Shown in pieces: positions 1 through 7,539 of a stretch of DNA of 34,197 nt. Under the pieces are notes generated by a model. That model did no database searches. It was given only the letters and a program-made list of their open reading frames with translations, and was not told where the DNA came from. A program made the position numbers and the translations under genes. The stretch covers positions 1 through 34,197 of the forward strand of contig NZ_JAAFZA010000107.1 in NCBI RefSeq assembly GCF_015356865.1, in the 5' to 3' direction. This DNA comes from Catenulispora pinisilvae. Its GTDB lineage: Bacteria > Actinomycetota > Actinomycetes > Streptomycetales > Catenulisporaceae. Position 1 is the stretch's first letter. Every line of letters begins with the position of its first letter.

Positions 1-762
1 GCCCCGGCCCACGCCCCCGACCTGACCGACCCCGAGACCGCACGGGCCTGGCTGCGTACCGAACACGCCAACCTGGACGCTGCCTATACCCACGCCCACA
101 GTCACCACCTCGACCGCCACACGATCGCCTTGTCCGCCAGCATGGCCGCGATCCTGTTCTCCGACGGCCCTTGGACCCGTGCCCTGCAGATCCACCAGGG
201 CGCTGAGACGGCCGCCCATCAGAACCATCCAGCCGCTCATGCCGCCGCCCTGACGGACCTGGGGCGGGTGCGGTGCATGGCCGGGGACTATCCGGGTGCG
301 CAGGACGCTCAGACGCGGGCCCTGGGGGTCTTCCGGCAGATCGGCAACCGGCTCGGCGAGGCCAGTGCCCTGACCGAACTGGGGCGGGTACGGGCTACGA
401 CCGGGGACTATTCGGGTGCGCAGGACGCTCTGACGCCAGCCCTGGAGATCCTCCAGCAGATTGGTGACCGTAGTAGCGAGGCCTCTGTGCTGAACTTCTA
501 TGCTGGCACCATCGCCGCGCTCGGCGACCGCCTCCGCGCCGTCACGCTATACCAGCAGGCCCTGGCCATGAACCGGGAACTGCATAAACCCGACGACGAG
601 GCGATCTCTCTAGAGGGCATCGCCGACCACCACCTGGCCACCGGCGATCTCGCCCAGAGCCTGGCATACCTGAACCAGGCATTGCATATCTACCGACGCC
701 TTGGCATGCGCCCGGCCATCGAACGGGTCCAGGCCCAGCTGTCCGATCTCGACGCGCATTAG
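1..762 (+). CDS. TPR-repeat protein, C-terminal part (5' end outside window)
   Basis: The reading frame is open from the first base, so this is the 3' part of a longer gene; the TTG at 130 is internal and not a credible start. The visible 253 residues are tetratricopeptide repeats. Two adjacent copies are nearly alike: LGRVRCMAGDYPGAQDAQTR and LGRVRATTGDYSGAQDALTP, about 40 residues apart, followed by two more degenerate repeats with the alternating small/large pattern of TPR helices. The segment DPETARAWLRTEHANLDAAY just before the repeats is typical of the linker between an NB-ARC/AAA ATPase and the TPR tail in actinobacterial AfsR/SARP-like or STAND regulators. The parent protein is therefore probably such a regulator (inference; the ATPase and DNA-binding parts are not visible). 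The TPRs would act as a protein-binding or sensor platform. Confidence 0.8.
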   Translation, partial: APAHAPDLTDPETARAWLRTEHANLDAAYTHAHSHHLDRHTIALSASMAAILFSDGPWTRALQIHQGAETAAHQNHPAAHAAALTDLGRVRCMAGDYPGAQDAQTRALGVFRQIGNRLGEASALTELGRVRATTGDYSGAQDALTPALEILQQIGDRSSEASVLNFYAGTIAALGDRLRAVTLYQQALAMNRELHKPDDEAISLEGIADHHLATGDLAQSLAYLNQALHIYRRLGMRPAIERVQAQLSDLDAH

Positions 763-883
763 CCTGACGCTCCAAGCGTCATCCCGATCCAGCAGTCGAG
801 GACATGGCCGTTTTGGGCTGGAGCCGCCGTCGGCCTGGCACCGAATCTACAATCGCCTGAACGGGTGGGTACGGGAGGGCGCA

Positions 884-1915
884 GTGGGACACTTCGAGGG
901 CTTCGATGTCGCTGGTTTCTGGGACGACTCGGCGTACGCGCTTAGCGAGTACGTAGAGGAGGCGCCACCCTCGCGGGAGTTGATCGCGTCGTTGGAGAAA
1001 GAGCTCGGCGGGTACCGTCTGCCCGACTCATACGTCGCGCTGATGGACGCGCACAACGGCGGCGTTCCGACCCGGGTGTGCTTCCCCGTGGCCGAGACCG
1101 ACTGGGCTGAAAGCTATCTGGAGATCTGCGGTATCCGGGGCATCGGACGGGCCCGGTCGCAATCGCTCGGGGGTGAGTTCGGCAGCCTGTTCTGGGTCGA
1201 GATGTGGGGGTACCCCGACATCGGTGTGTATTTCGCGGACACGCCCTCGGCCGGCCATGACATGCTCGCCCTCGACTACCGCGCGTGCGGCAAGCATGGC
1301 GAGCCGGCTGTGGTGCACGTCGATCAGGAGCACGACTTCGCGATCACCTGGGTCGCGGAGAACTTCGAGGCGTTCGTGACGGGCCTGGTCGATGAGTCCG
1401 TCTACGACACCTCCGAGGAGGATCGGCTCGACGCACTGGCCACGGTGCGGGAGGGCAGTTTCTCGCCGATCCTGCTGCGTGCCTTCGGCGAGGTCGCGGA
1501 CGTTCTGCCCGACGCGGACCGCCGACTGCGGGCGCTCGGGGAGGCCGTCGTGCAGGATAAGGGGTTCTTCGCCCTGCATGCCGACGCGCGCTCCATGCTG
1601 ATGTACGACTACCTGTTCTGGCTGTTCACCAGCTTCAACCGAGTCGGCTCTGTCGAGCAGTACCTCAGGACCCCTCCGCAGCACGAGCGGTCCTATGCGC
1701 TACCGGACTACGAGCTCATGATCGTCTTCAGCCTCGGGTCCGAGCCGTACGGCTTCAGCACCGGCGGGTACGGCCCCGGTTTCCTCGAACAGTGGTGGGA
1801 GTCCCGCATCGCCTCGGGCCATATCGTCGAGAACGCCGACGGCTATCGGTTGACCGGCACCGTCGTCACCGCGTTGCTCGGCGAGCTTGCCGCTGTGGCC
1901 GGCGAGGGCGAGTAA
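884..1915 (+). CDS. SUKH (SMI1/KNR4) family protein with an extra C-terminal domain
   Basis: A 343-residue protein. I chose the GTG at 884 because GGGAGG lies 5 nt upstream; the longer open frame would run into the preceding TPR gene. Residues about 30-168 look like a SUKH domain: an N-terminal helix (ELIASLEKELGGYRLPDSY), the turn LMDAHNGGVP, the FGSLFWVEMWGYPDIGVYF strand region, then WVAENFEAFVTGLV. SUKH proteins commonly act as immunity proteins to polymorphic toxins or as housekeeping adaptors. The next roughly 170 residues (from about 170) are a mixed, mostly helical region that I cannot name. No toxin gene adjoins it; the nearest toxin-like gene lies 4.8 kb away. Family membership is fairly secure, the role is unknown. 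Confidence 0.75.
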   Translation: MGHFEGFDVAGFWDDSAYALSEYVEEAPPSRELIASLEKELGGYRLPDSYVALMDAHNGGVPTRVCFPVAETDWAESYLEICGIRGIGRARSQSLGGEFGSLFWVEMWGYPDIGVYFADTPSAGHDMLALDYRACGKHGEPAVVHVDQEHDFAITWVAENFEAFVTGLVDESVYDTSEEDRLDALATVREGSFSPILLRAFGEVADVLPDADRRLRALGEAVVQDKGFFALHADARSMLMYDYLFWLFTSFNRVGSVEQYLRTPPQHERSYALPDYELMIVFSLGSEPYGFSTGGYGPGFLEQWWESRIASGHIVENADGYRLTGTVVTALLGELAAVAGEGE

Positions 1916-2001
1916 CCGTAAGAGCGTCGAGGCCGCCCAGGGCCGACGGTGGGCCTGAACGCACCTCGCCGCCTGGCTCTGCCATCGACCGATGTAGAGC
2001 C

Positions 2002-2538
2002 CTACCGTTCCCCGACAGTGCGCGGCCATGGATAGTCCGGGTCCGCGCTGATCGCCACCAGATGCGGGGCGCTGCGCGGGAAGGCCCAGACGCGTCCCAG
2101 GGTGCTGGTGGCGGTGACGGTGGCCTCGTCCAGGGTGACTTCGGCGAACGGGTTGGACGAGCACGCCACTGCCAACCACTGGAGCGTGTGCTGCTCGTCG
2201 TCAAGGGTCAGGGCGACCCAGCCGACGCTGCCGTGGCTCGCCGACTCCCCGGCGAGGGCACGGTACCCGGCGTGGCCGGACGAGGCCATCGTCCCGTCGA
2301 CGTCCAGCCAGTCATTGGCCCGCCACACAGTGGCCCGCAAGGTCTCCGACCAGTGCCAGTCCTCCGACCGCGGATCGTGGCGCTGGTCATGCGCACGGAG
2401 TCGCACCAGGCTCATCACCGACAGCGAGCCGTCGGAGTACACGATGAAGTCTCCGTCGGGGGCCTCGCGGTTACGCCAACGTTCGTGCACATGGTCGGGA
2501 GGATCAGGCACCGCTTCGTCGAGGTTCACAACGGCCAT
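2002..2538 (-). CDS. Hypothetical protein, 178 residues
   Basis: No family recognised. The frame has actinobacterial codon use (G/C third positions) and a natural globular composition with many Trp and Asp residues (RANDWLDVDGTMASSGHAGY, SVGWVALTLDDEQHTLQWLA). No signal peptide or membrane segment is seen. The C-terminal half suggests a small beta-rich soluble protein. The ATG at 2538 has no obvious Shine-Dalgarno sequence. It is convergent with the SUKH gene, with 86 nt between them, and lies on the same strand as ubiX-ubiD but 136 nt beyond the ubiD stop, so it may form its own unit. Confidence 0.55.
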   Translation of the reverse strand: MAVVNLDEAVPDPPDHVHERWRNREAPDGDFIVYSDGSLSVMSLVRLRAHDQRHDPRSEDWHWSETLRATVWRANDWLDVDGTMASSGHAGYRALAGESASHGSVGWVALTLDDEQHTLQWLAVACSSNPFAEVTLDEATVTATSTLGRVWAFPRSAPHLVAISADPDYPWPRTVGER

Positions 2539-2674
2539 GATGTTCGAAGCGCTGGAGACGAGTCCAGCTCGCCGAGGAAAGGGTTCCGTCGAACGCAGCC
2601 GTGGTGCCTGGGCCGTAGCAGGGGCGATACGTATATCTGGGCGCCCCCATGTTCTCGTGACGCGGGCCTCAGGC

Positions 2675-4177
2675 TCACTCGTACCCGTACTCCAGCCAGC
2701 GGTCGAGCACCCGCTGCCGCACGTCCTGCGGCCAGCCGTTGGCGAAGCTGCCCTTGACCGGGCGGTCGCCGTTCGGGAAGAGGTCCGCGAGCAGGCAGTT
2801 GTACAGCACCTTTCCGGCTCGGTAGGAGTGCGCCTCGGCCTCCGACAGGTACACCGACAGCTGCACGTGTGGCTCGGCCGGGAAGTGGACCTCGCCGTGT
2901 TCCGGGTGGGCTCGGGTGGCGAAGGCCCAGACGACGTCGTTGACGTCGGTGATGTCGATGTCGTCCTCGACCAGGAGGATTTTGGGGGCGCCGTAGCCGG
3001 CCTTGCCTTCGAAAGCGACTTCGCCGATCTTGCGGGCCAGGTCGGCGGAGGGGATCGCGGTGGTCTCGGGCCAGTCCGAGCGCAGGGCGATGATCAGCCA
3101 GTGCATGGCGGATTCGTAGGAGAACCAGGTCGAGGCGACGGGCAGGCCGGCTGCGCGGAGTTTGTGCAGTATCTCGGCGGCGTGCATGGTGCCGGACAGC
3201 GTGTGGTCCTCCTCCACCGGCGGGCCGGCGGCGACGACGGGCAGGATCGCGTTGTCCCGGTGGGTGATCGCGGTGACGTGGAAGACCGGCTTCGGGGAGC
3301 GGTCGGTGGCGTTGTAGCCCGGGTACTCGTTCATCGGGCCCTCCATCACCGTCTCGTCGAAGGCGATGTGGCCCTCGACGACGATCTCGGCGGTGGCCGG
3401 CACCAACAGATCGACGGTCTCGGCCGGGACGACCTCGATGCCCTCGCCGAACAGTGCGCCGAGGAAGCACGCCTCGTCCGCGCCCTCCGGCAGCGGGTAG
3501 GCGCCCACGAACGGCAGCCCCGGCTCGACGCCGAGCGCCAGCGCGACCGGCATCGGCTCGCCGCGCTCGGCCCATTGGGCGCGGACGACGCCCAGGTGCT
3601 GCGGTGCCGGGATGAGGCAGGCCAGGGTGTTCGCGTCGTGGATCATCATCCGGTTGATCGACCAGTTGGTCCACGAACCGTCCGGGGTCTTGGCGATGTT
3701 CATCCCGTAGGTCTGGATGTAGCGGCCGCCGTCGTTGCCGTGGATCAGCGGCGTCGGGAACCGGAGCAGGTCGACGTCGTCGCCGAGCATCACGTTCTGC
3801 TTGCACGGCGCCGCGGCCCGTTCCACGACGACCGGCGGGATCCCCGGCTTGTCCCGCGCGGCGACGACGGTCTCGATGATCTCCTGGCCGCCGGTGTCCG
3901 CGGGCAGCCCGAGCGCCAGCGCGATCCGGGCCAGGGGATGCGTCGGGCCGGACAGGCCGCCCGGCGCACCCAGGACGCGGAACCCAGACCCCTGATATCC
4001 CCTGATGTTCCTGAACAGCGGGGCCGGGGCCCGCAGGTCATAGGAGCGGCGGATCACCGCCCCGATCTCCAGGTTCCAGTCCACCTCGGCGTCGATCGAC
4101 TGAACCTCGCCGACGTCTTCCAGCTCGGATATGAACTCACGCAGGCTGCGCAGGTGCTTCACCGGTGTTCCTCTCAT
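2675..4177 (-). CDS. ubiD: UbiD-family prenyl-FMN-dependent decarboxylase
   Basis: About 500 residues, the usual UbiD length. UbiD enzymes use prenylated FMN, supplied by UbiX, to decarboxylate or carboxylate aromatic and alpha,beta-unsaturated acids in the cytoplasm. Visible family signatures are the N-terminal SLREFISELEDVGEV segment, the cofactor/metal region around IQTYGMNIAKTPDGSWTNWS with INRMMIHD (Arg about 176), and EIVVEGHI followed by MEGPMNEYPGY, where Glu 279 and Glu 284 match the catalytic/ligand Glu pair. The ATG at 4177 begins 1 nt after the ubiX stop, indicating translational coupling. An in-frame GTG at 4162 has a good AGAGGA 6 nt upstream and is an alternative start. The ubiX-ubiD order with a divergent LysR gene resembles phenolic-acid (vanillate-type) decarboxylase loci, but the small third subunit seen in some of them is absent and the substrate is unknown. 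Confidence 0.9.
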   Translation of the reverse strand: MRGTPVKHLRSLREFISELEDVGEVQSIDAEVDWNLEIGAVIRRSYDLRAPAPLFRNIRGYQGSGFRVLGAPGGLSGPTHPLARIALALGLPADTGGQEIIETVVAARDKPGIPPVVVERAAAPCKQNVMLGDDVDLLRFPTPLIHGNDGGRYIQTYGMNIAKTPDGSWTNWSINRMMIHDANTLACLIPAPQHLGVVRAQWAERGEPMPVALALGVEPGLPFVGAYPLPEGADEACFLGALFGEGIEVVPAETVDLLVPATAEIVVEGHIAFDETVMEGPMNEYPGYNATDRSPKPVFHVTAITHRDNAILPVVAAGPPVEEDHTLSGTMHAAEILHKLRAAGLPVASTWFSYESAMHWLIIALRSDWPETTAIPSADLARKIGEVAFEGKAGYGAPKILLVEDDIDITDVNDVVWAFATRAHPEHGEVHFPAEPHVQLSVYLSEAEAHSYRAGKVLYNCLLADLFPNGDRPVKGSFANGWPQDVRQRVLDRWLEYGYE

Positions 4178-4178
4178 G

Positions 4179-4743
4179 TCAGCCGCCCCATCGGGGCAAG
4201 TCCGGGACGTCGGTCCCGAACAGGTCCAGAGCCCGCCCGACGGTGTGCTCGACGATGTCGTCCACACTCTGCGGACGGAGGTAGAAGGCCGGAACCGGCG
4301 GCATGACGATGCCCCCGGACTCCGTCACGGCGGTCATCGCCCGCAGATGCCCGAGGGTCAGCGGCGTCTCGCGGACCAGCAGCACCAGGCGGCGCCGCTC
4401 CTTCAGCGTCACATCCGCCGCGCGGGTGAGCAGGTTGTCGCCGTTGGAGTAGGCGATCGCCGACAAGGTCCTGATGGAACACGGCGCCACGACCATCCCG
4501 GCGGTCCGGAAGGATCGCCGAGGCGATCGCCGCACCGATGTCCGCCGCGCGGTAGGAGACGTCGGCCATCGCCGCGAGGTCGCGGGCCGACAGATCGGTC
4601 TCGTGAGCGCGGGTCTGCTGCCCGGCGGGGGTGACCACCAGGTGTGTCTCGACCCCTGCCTTACGCGCCAGTTCGAGCAGCCGCACGCCGTACGCGATCC
4701 CGGTCGCGCCGCTGATTCCCACCACGAGCCGAGGGGCTTGCAT
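4179..4743 (-). pseudogene. ubiX: UbiX-like flavin prenyltransferase, interrupted by a 1-nt frameshift
   Basis: UbiX attaches a dimethylallyl group to FMN to make the UbiD cofactor. From the ATG at 4743 the frame reads [20 protein letters not shown] ... [15 protein letters not shown], a normal UbiX N-terminus. The remainder, [13 protein letters not shown] ... [20 protein letters not shown] ... [12 protein letters not shown] ... [17 protein letters not shown] ... VGRALDLF, is a normal C-terminus but lies in another frame. The switch falls at about 4512-4520, where family members read ASGSFRTAG. The span is 565 nt, one more than a multiple of three; removing one base gives 187 residues, the family's usual size. 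Either the gene is broken, or it is translated by frameshifting, or the base is a sequencing error. It lies directly upstream of ubiD, which needs its product. Confidence 0.85.
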
Positions 4744-4835
4744 CCTCGTCGCCTCCGTATCCGTGGCCCTGATCACCGAGCCCAGTCTCATCCGGGGTGC
4801 CGCGCCCAGTCCAAGACCGGTTACGGCACCTCGGG

Positions 4836-4850
4836 ATACCCTCCGGGTAT
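4836..4850. promoter_or_regulatory. LysR-type operator candidate overlapping the LysR start codon
   Basis: ATACCC-tcc-GGGTAT is a perfect 6-bp-arm palindrome and contains a T-N11-A motif (T 4837 to A 4849), the LysR-family binding signature. It ends within the ATG at 4849 and lies in the 105-nt gap between divergent ubiX and the LysR gene. TACCCT (4837-4842) could also serve as a -10 box 6 nt before the ATG. Autoregulation together with ubiX-ubiD control is inferred. Confidence 0.55.
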
Positions 4851-5745
4851 GGTGATCGATCTCCGTCTCATGCGCTACGCGGTCGCCGTGGCCGAGGAGG
4901 GCGGTTTCCAGCGCGCGGCCGAGCGGCTGATGATGGCGCAGCCGCCGCTGAGCCGGCAGATTCGCGACCTGGAGCGCGAACTGGGCGTGACGCTGTTCCG
5001 GCGGCGGCCGGCCGTCCACCTGACCGAAGCCGGACAGGTGTTCATCGCCTCGGCCCGCCGCATCCTGGCCGAGACCGACCGCATGATCGAGCAGACCGCG
5101 GCGGCCGCGCGCGGCGAGCTCGGCACCGTGCGCGTCGGCTACATCCACTCGGCGGTCTTCGACACCGTGCCGCAACTGGTCGCGGCGATGGCGCAGCGCC
5201 ATCCCGGGGTCACCGTCGACGTTCACGAAGGCTGGAGTCCGGCCCTGGACGCGGCGCTTTCAGCCGGCGGATACGACCTCGTACTGTCCCGCGACATCCC
5301 CGAGCGTCCCGCCTACCGGCACGAGTTGCTGCGCGTGGAACGCCTCGTCGCAGTGGTCTGCGAACACCATCCGCTAGCCGACCGCGGCGAAGTCGCGTTG
5401 CGGGAGTTCGCCGGACAACGGTTGTGCCACCCGGCGCGCCGCTTGGCGCCCGGACGCCACGACTTCATGATGAAGGCCCTGGAAGTGACCGGAGAGCGGT
5501 TCGAATACTGGGAGAGTCCGGTCCACGGCCTGGGCCACCTCGACCTCAGTGACAAGCGCAGCTTCGCGCTGGTGCCGGCGAGCGTTGCCGGCCGCGGACC
5601 GATCGGCACCGCGTCCGTCGCGATCAGCGACGATCTGCCGACCCTCGACTTGCAGCTGGTCTGGCGGCGGGACAACGACTCCGCCGCGCTCGCGGTGCTG
5701 ATCGGCGCCGCCCGAGACCTCGCGCGTCGCGACGACTGGCGCTAG
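4849..5745 (+). CDS. LysR-family transcriptional regulator (divergent from ubiX-ubiD)
   Basis: 298 residues, typical LysR length. Residues 1-62 form the winged helix-turn-helix: DLRLMRYAVAVAEEGGFQRA, then LMMAQPPLSRQIRDLERELG and LFRRRPAVHLTEAGQVF. Residues about 90-295 form the periplasmic-binding-protein-like effector domain (GTVRVGYIHSAVFDTVPQLV; GYDLVLSRDIPERP). The start was chosen at the ATG at 4849, just before the conserved N-terminus; there is no Shine-Dalgarno sequence, so the transcript may be leaderless. Divergent orientation and the intervening T-N11-A palindrome suggest that it controls the decarboxylase pair in response to an aromatic acid (inference). Confidence 0.9.
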   Translation: MVIDLRLMRYAVAVAEEGGFQRAAERLMMAQPPLSRQIRDLERELGVTLFRRRPAVHLTEAGQVFIASARRILAETDRMIEQTAAAARGELGTVRVGYIHSAVFDTVPQLVAAMAQRHPGVTVDVHEGWSPALDAALSAGGYDLVLSRDIPERPAYRHELLRVERLVAVVCEHHPLADRGEVALREFAGQRLCHPARRLAPGRHDFMMKALEVTGERFEYWESPVHGLGHLDLSDKRSFALVPASVAGRGPIGTASVAISDDLPTLDLQLVWRRDNDSAALAVLIGAARDLARRDDWR

Positions 5746-5841
5746 ATCGCACAGCGTAAGTGAATGCTGACAGGAGCAGACAGCCGGATAGACAATCGCT
5801 GTTCATATCGGCCATCTCTGTGTGCTGCTATGTTGACCGCC

Positions 5842-6657
5842 ATGCCGTTCGGGACCAAGGGCGTTTCCATAGCCGTCCTCGCTGCGATAGTCCTGAGCGC
5901 GGCGGCCTGTGGCAGTGGCGGTTCGGGGAAGGCCGCCAAACCGTCGGCGAGTACAAGGACAAGTACAAGCGCGAGTACGGCCGCAAGCGCGACAACCTCG
6001 GCGCCGACCGCGCAGGCCGCATCGTCCGGTGGCGCCTCCGGGTCCACGCTGACGACGGACGAGATCAGCAACCGGATCCTGCTGACCGGCAAGGACGAAG
6101 CCGGCTACACCTTCGACCCCGCGCAGGACAGCAAGGCGACCACAAACGCCCAGGACGTGGTGGCCACCGGAGGCAGTGCCTGTCAGACCTTCGTAGACGC
6201 GCAGGAAGCCCTGTCTCCGAAGTACGGCACGACGGCCGAGGTGGACCGCGAGCTCACGAAGGCCGGTGACGGCCACTCGATCGAGGACTCGGTGATGACG
6301 TTCCCGTCCGCCGCCGAGGCCTCGGCGCTGATCACCGACCTCGCCGCGGGACTCAAGGGCTGCCAGAGCCTGTCCGTTCCACAGCAGGGCGGCGGCTCTG
6401 TCACCATGTCGCCCAGCGCGATCCCGGAACTGGCCAGGGCCGGACAGGCCGGCTACATCGACTACCTGACCGCCGACGGCAAGGCCGAGCTGATGGCCGC
6501 CGAACTGGTCGCGGTCGGCACGGCGGTCTCGGTCGTCGCCATCATCGGGCCGGTGTCGACCGATCCCACGGTGCTGAAGCAGATGGGCGGGACGCTTCTG
6601 TCCCACCTTTCCGATGTCCAGGCCGGGCGGTTGAAGAGCGCGCAGGGTGTGAGCTGA
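5842..6657 (+). CDS. Secreted lipoprotein, function unknown
   Basis: 271 residues from the ATG at 5842 (another in-frame ATG is at 5830). The N-terminus has a lysine, a hydrophobic stretch (VSIAVLAAIVLSAAAC) and a Cys at 23 followed by GSGGSGK, a lipoprotein signal with a slightly atypical Ala at -3. Residues 24-65 are a Ser/Thr/Ala linker. The rest is a globular domain of about 200 residues with two Cys (CQTF and GCQSL) that could form a disulfide. The overall pattern recalls actinobacterial extracytoplasmic sensor domains of the PknH type, a weak resemblance only. TATGTT lies 7 nt before the ATG and may be a leaderless -10 box. It is convergent with the EndoU-like gene, 30 nt away. Confidence 0.75.
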   Translation: MPFGTKGVSIAVLAAIVLSAAACGSGGSGKAAKPSASTRTSTSASTAASATTSAPTAQAASSGGASGSTLTTDEISNRILLTGKDEAGYTFDPAQDSKATTNAQDVVATGGSACQTFVDAQEALSPKYGTTAEVDRELTKAGDGHSIEDSVMTFPSAAEASALITDLAAGLKGCQSLSVPQQGGGSVTMSPSAIPELARAGQAGYIDYLTADGKAELMAAELVAVGTAVSVVAIIGPVSTDPTVLKQMGGTLLSHLSDVQAGRLKSAQGVS

Positions 6658-6687
6658 CGGCGTGCCGAGACCCGGTAGAGGCGTCCG

Positions 6688-7539
6688 TCAGAACGCGGAG
6701 TGCGTCGGGTAGACCGTGTCGCCGACCACCTGGAGGTTGATCTCCACGCCGCGCAGGATGTGGGTCCGGATCTCGTGCGCGCTGACCGGCTTCGTCTCGC
6801 TGGTGCGGACGTTCTTGCTGGCGTTCACCGGGAGCTCCTGGACGTTGCCGCCGCGCTGGAGGGCGATGAGGGCGAGGACGTGGTCGCGGGTCATCCAGCG
6901 GGGGAACATCGTGCTCCGCTTGGTCGCGTCGCGCCCCTCGTACTTCCAGGTGATGACGTGGACCTTGTCCTGGTTGCCGATCCGGTCGGCCTGGACCTCC
7001 TGGATGCCGCTCGGGAGCTTCTTGTCGGTGTAGGCGTGCAGGCCCTGTGGGGCGTTGCGGTCCAGTCCGCCGCTCATCGGCCGGCCGGCGAAGATGTGGT
7101 CGGCGAGGGTCGTCCCGTGGATGCGGGCGGCCAGTTGGGTGGCGGCCGTCTCGGCCATCTCGATGCGGCGGAGGTGGGCGCCGCGCTCGTCCTCGGTCTT
7201 CGCGCGCTGCACCGGGGTGGCGGCCGCGGGCGCGGCCGCGCCTGTGGCTGCGGCCGCGGCTCGCGCGCGCTGCACCGGGGCAGCCGCGGCCGGGCCGCGG
7301 GACGCGTCCGCGGTGGCGGCCGGCGCCGCATGGCCGCAGCTCGGGCCGTGGGAGTGCCGCTCGGCCTCGACGAGGCGGGAGACCGCCGCGTTGCCGACCG
7401 CCCGCTGAAGGGCGAGGACATTCTGCGCGGACAAAGGGGCGGCGGCGGCCGTCCGCAGGGCGCGGTTGTCGGACCGGCGTGAGGTCTCACGCTCCTCGGG
7501 TGCGCGGTTCGCCGAGGTGGCCCGTCCGTGGCTGTGCAT
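6688..7539 (-). CDS. Probable EndoU-type RNase toxin with an injection-system cargo-type leader
   Basis: 283 residues from the ATG at 7539, which has GGAG 9 nt upstream; an in-frame ATG at 7554 lacks one. Residues 36-57 (LSAQNVLALQRAVGNAAVSR) match the leader of actinobacterial DUF4157-type and polymorphic toxin proteins encoded near extracellular contractile injection systems (eCIS). A His/Cys-rich patch (RHSHGPSCGH, 61-70) and an Ala-rich linker with two PVQRA repeats follow. Residues about 140-283 fit bacterial EndoU ribonucleases: DHIFAG (His 148), GLHAY (His 168), candidate Lys 192 or 207, the STMFPRW motif (209-215), and a GVEINLQVVGDTVYPTHSAF-like C-terminus. EndoU toxins cleave RNA, often tRNA. 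No eCIS structural genes and no adjacent immunity gene are seen. The leader assignment is firmer than the catalytic-family assignment. Confidence 0.65.
   Translation of the reverse strand: MHSHGRATSANRAPEERETSRRSDNRALRTAAAAPLSAQNVLALQRAVGNAAVSRLVEAERHSHGPSCGHAAPAATADASRGPAAAAPVQRARAAAAATGAAAPAAATPVQRAKTEDERGAHLRRIEMAETAATQLAARIHGTTLADHIFAGRPMSGGLDRNAPQGLHAYTDKKLPSGIQEVQADRIGNQDKVHVITWKYEGRDATKRSTMFPRWMTRDHVLALIALQRGGNVQELPVNASKNVRTSETKPVSAHEIRTHILRGVEINLQVVGDTVYPTHSAF

Noticed and set aside
884-7539. SUKH protein as the immunity partner of the EndoU-like toxin
   Set aside because: They are 4.8 kb apart, with four unrelated units between them; immunity genes normally adjoin their toxin.
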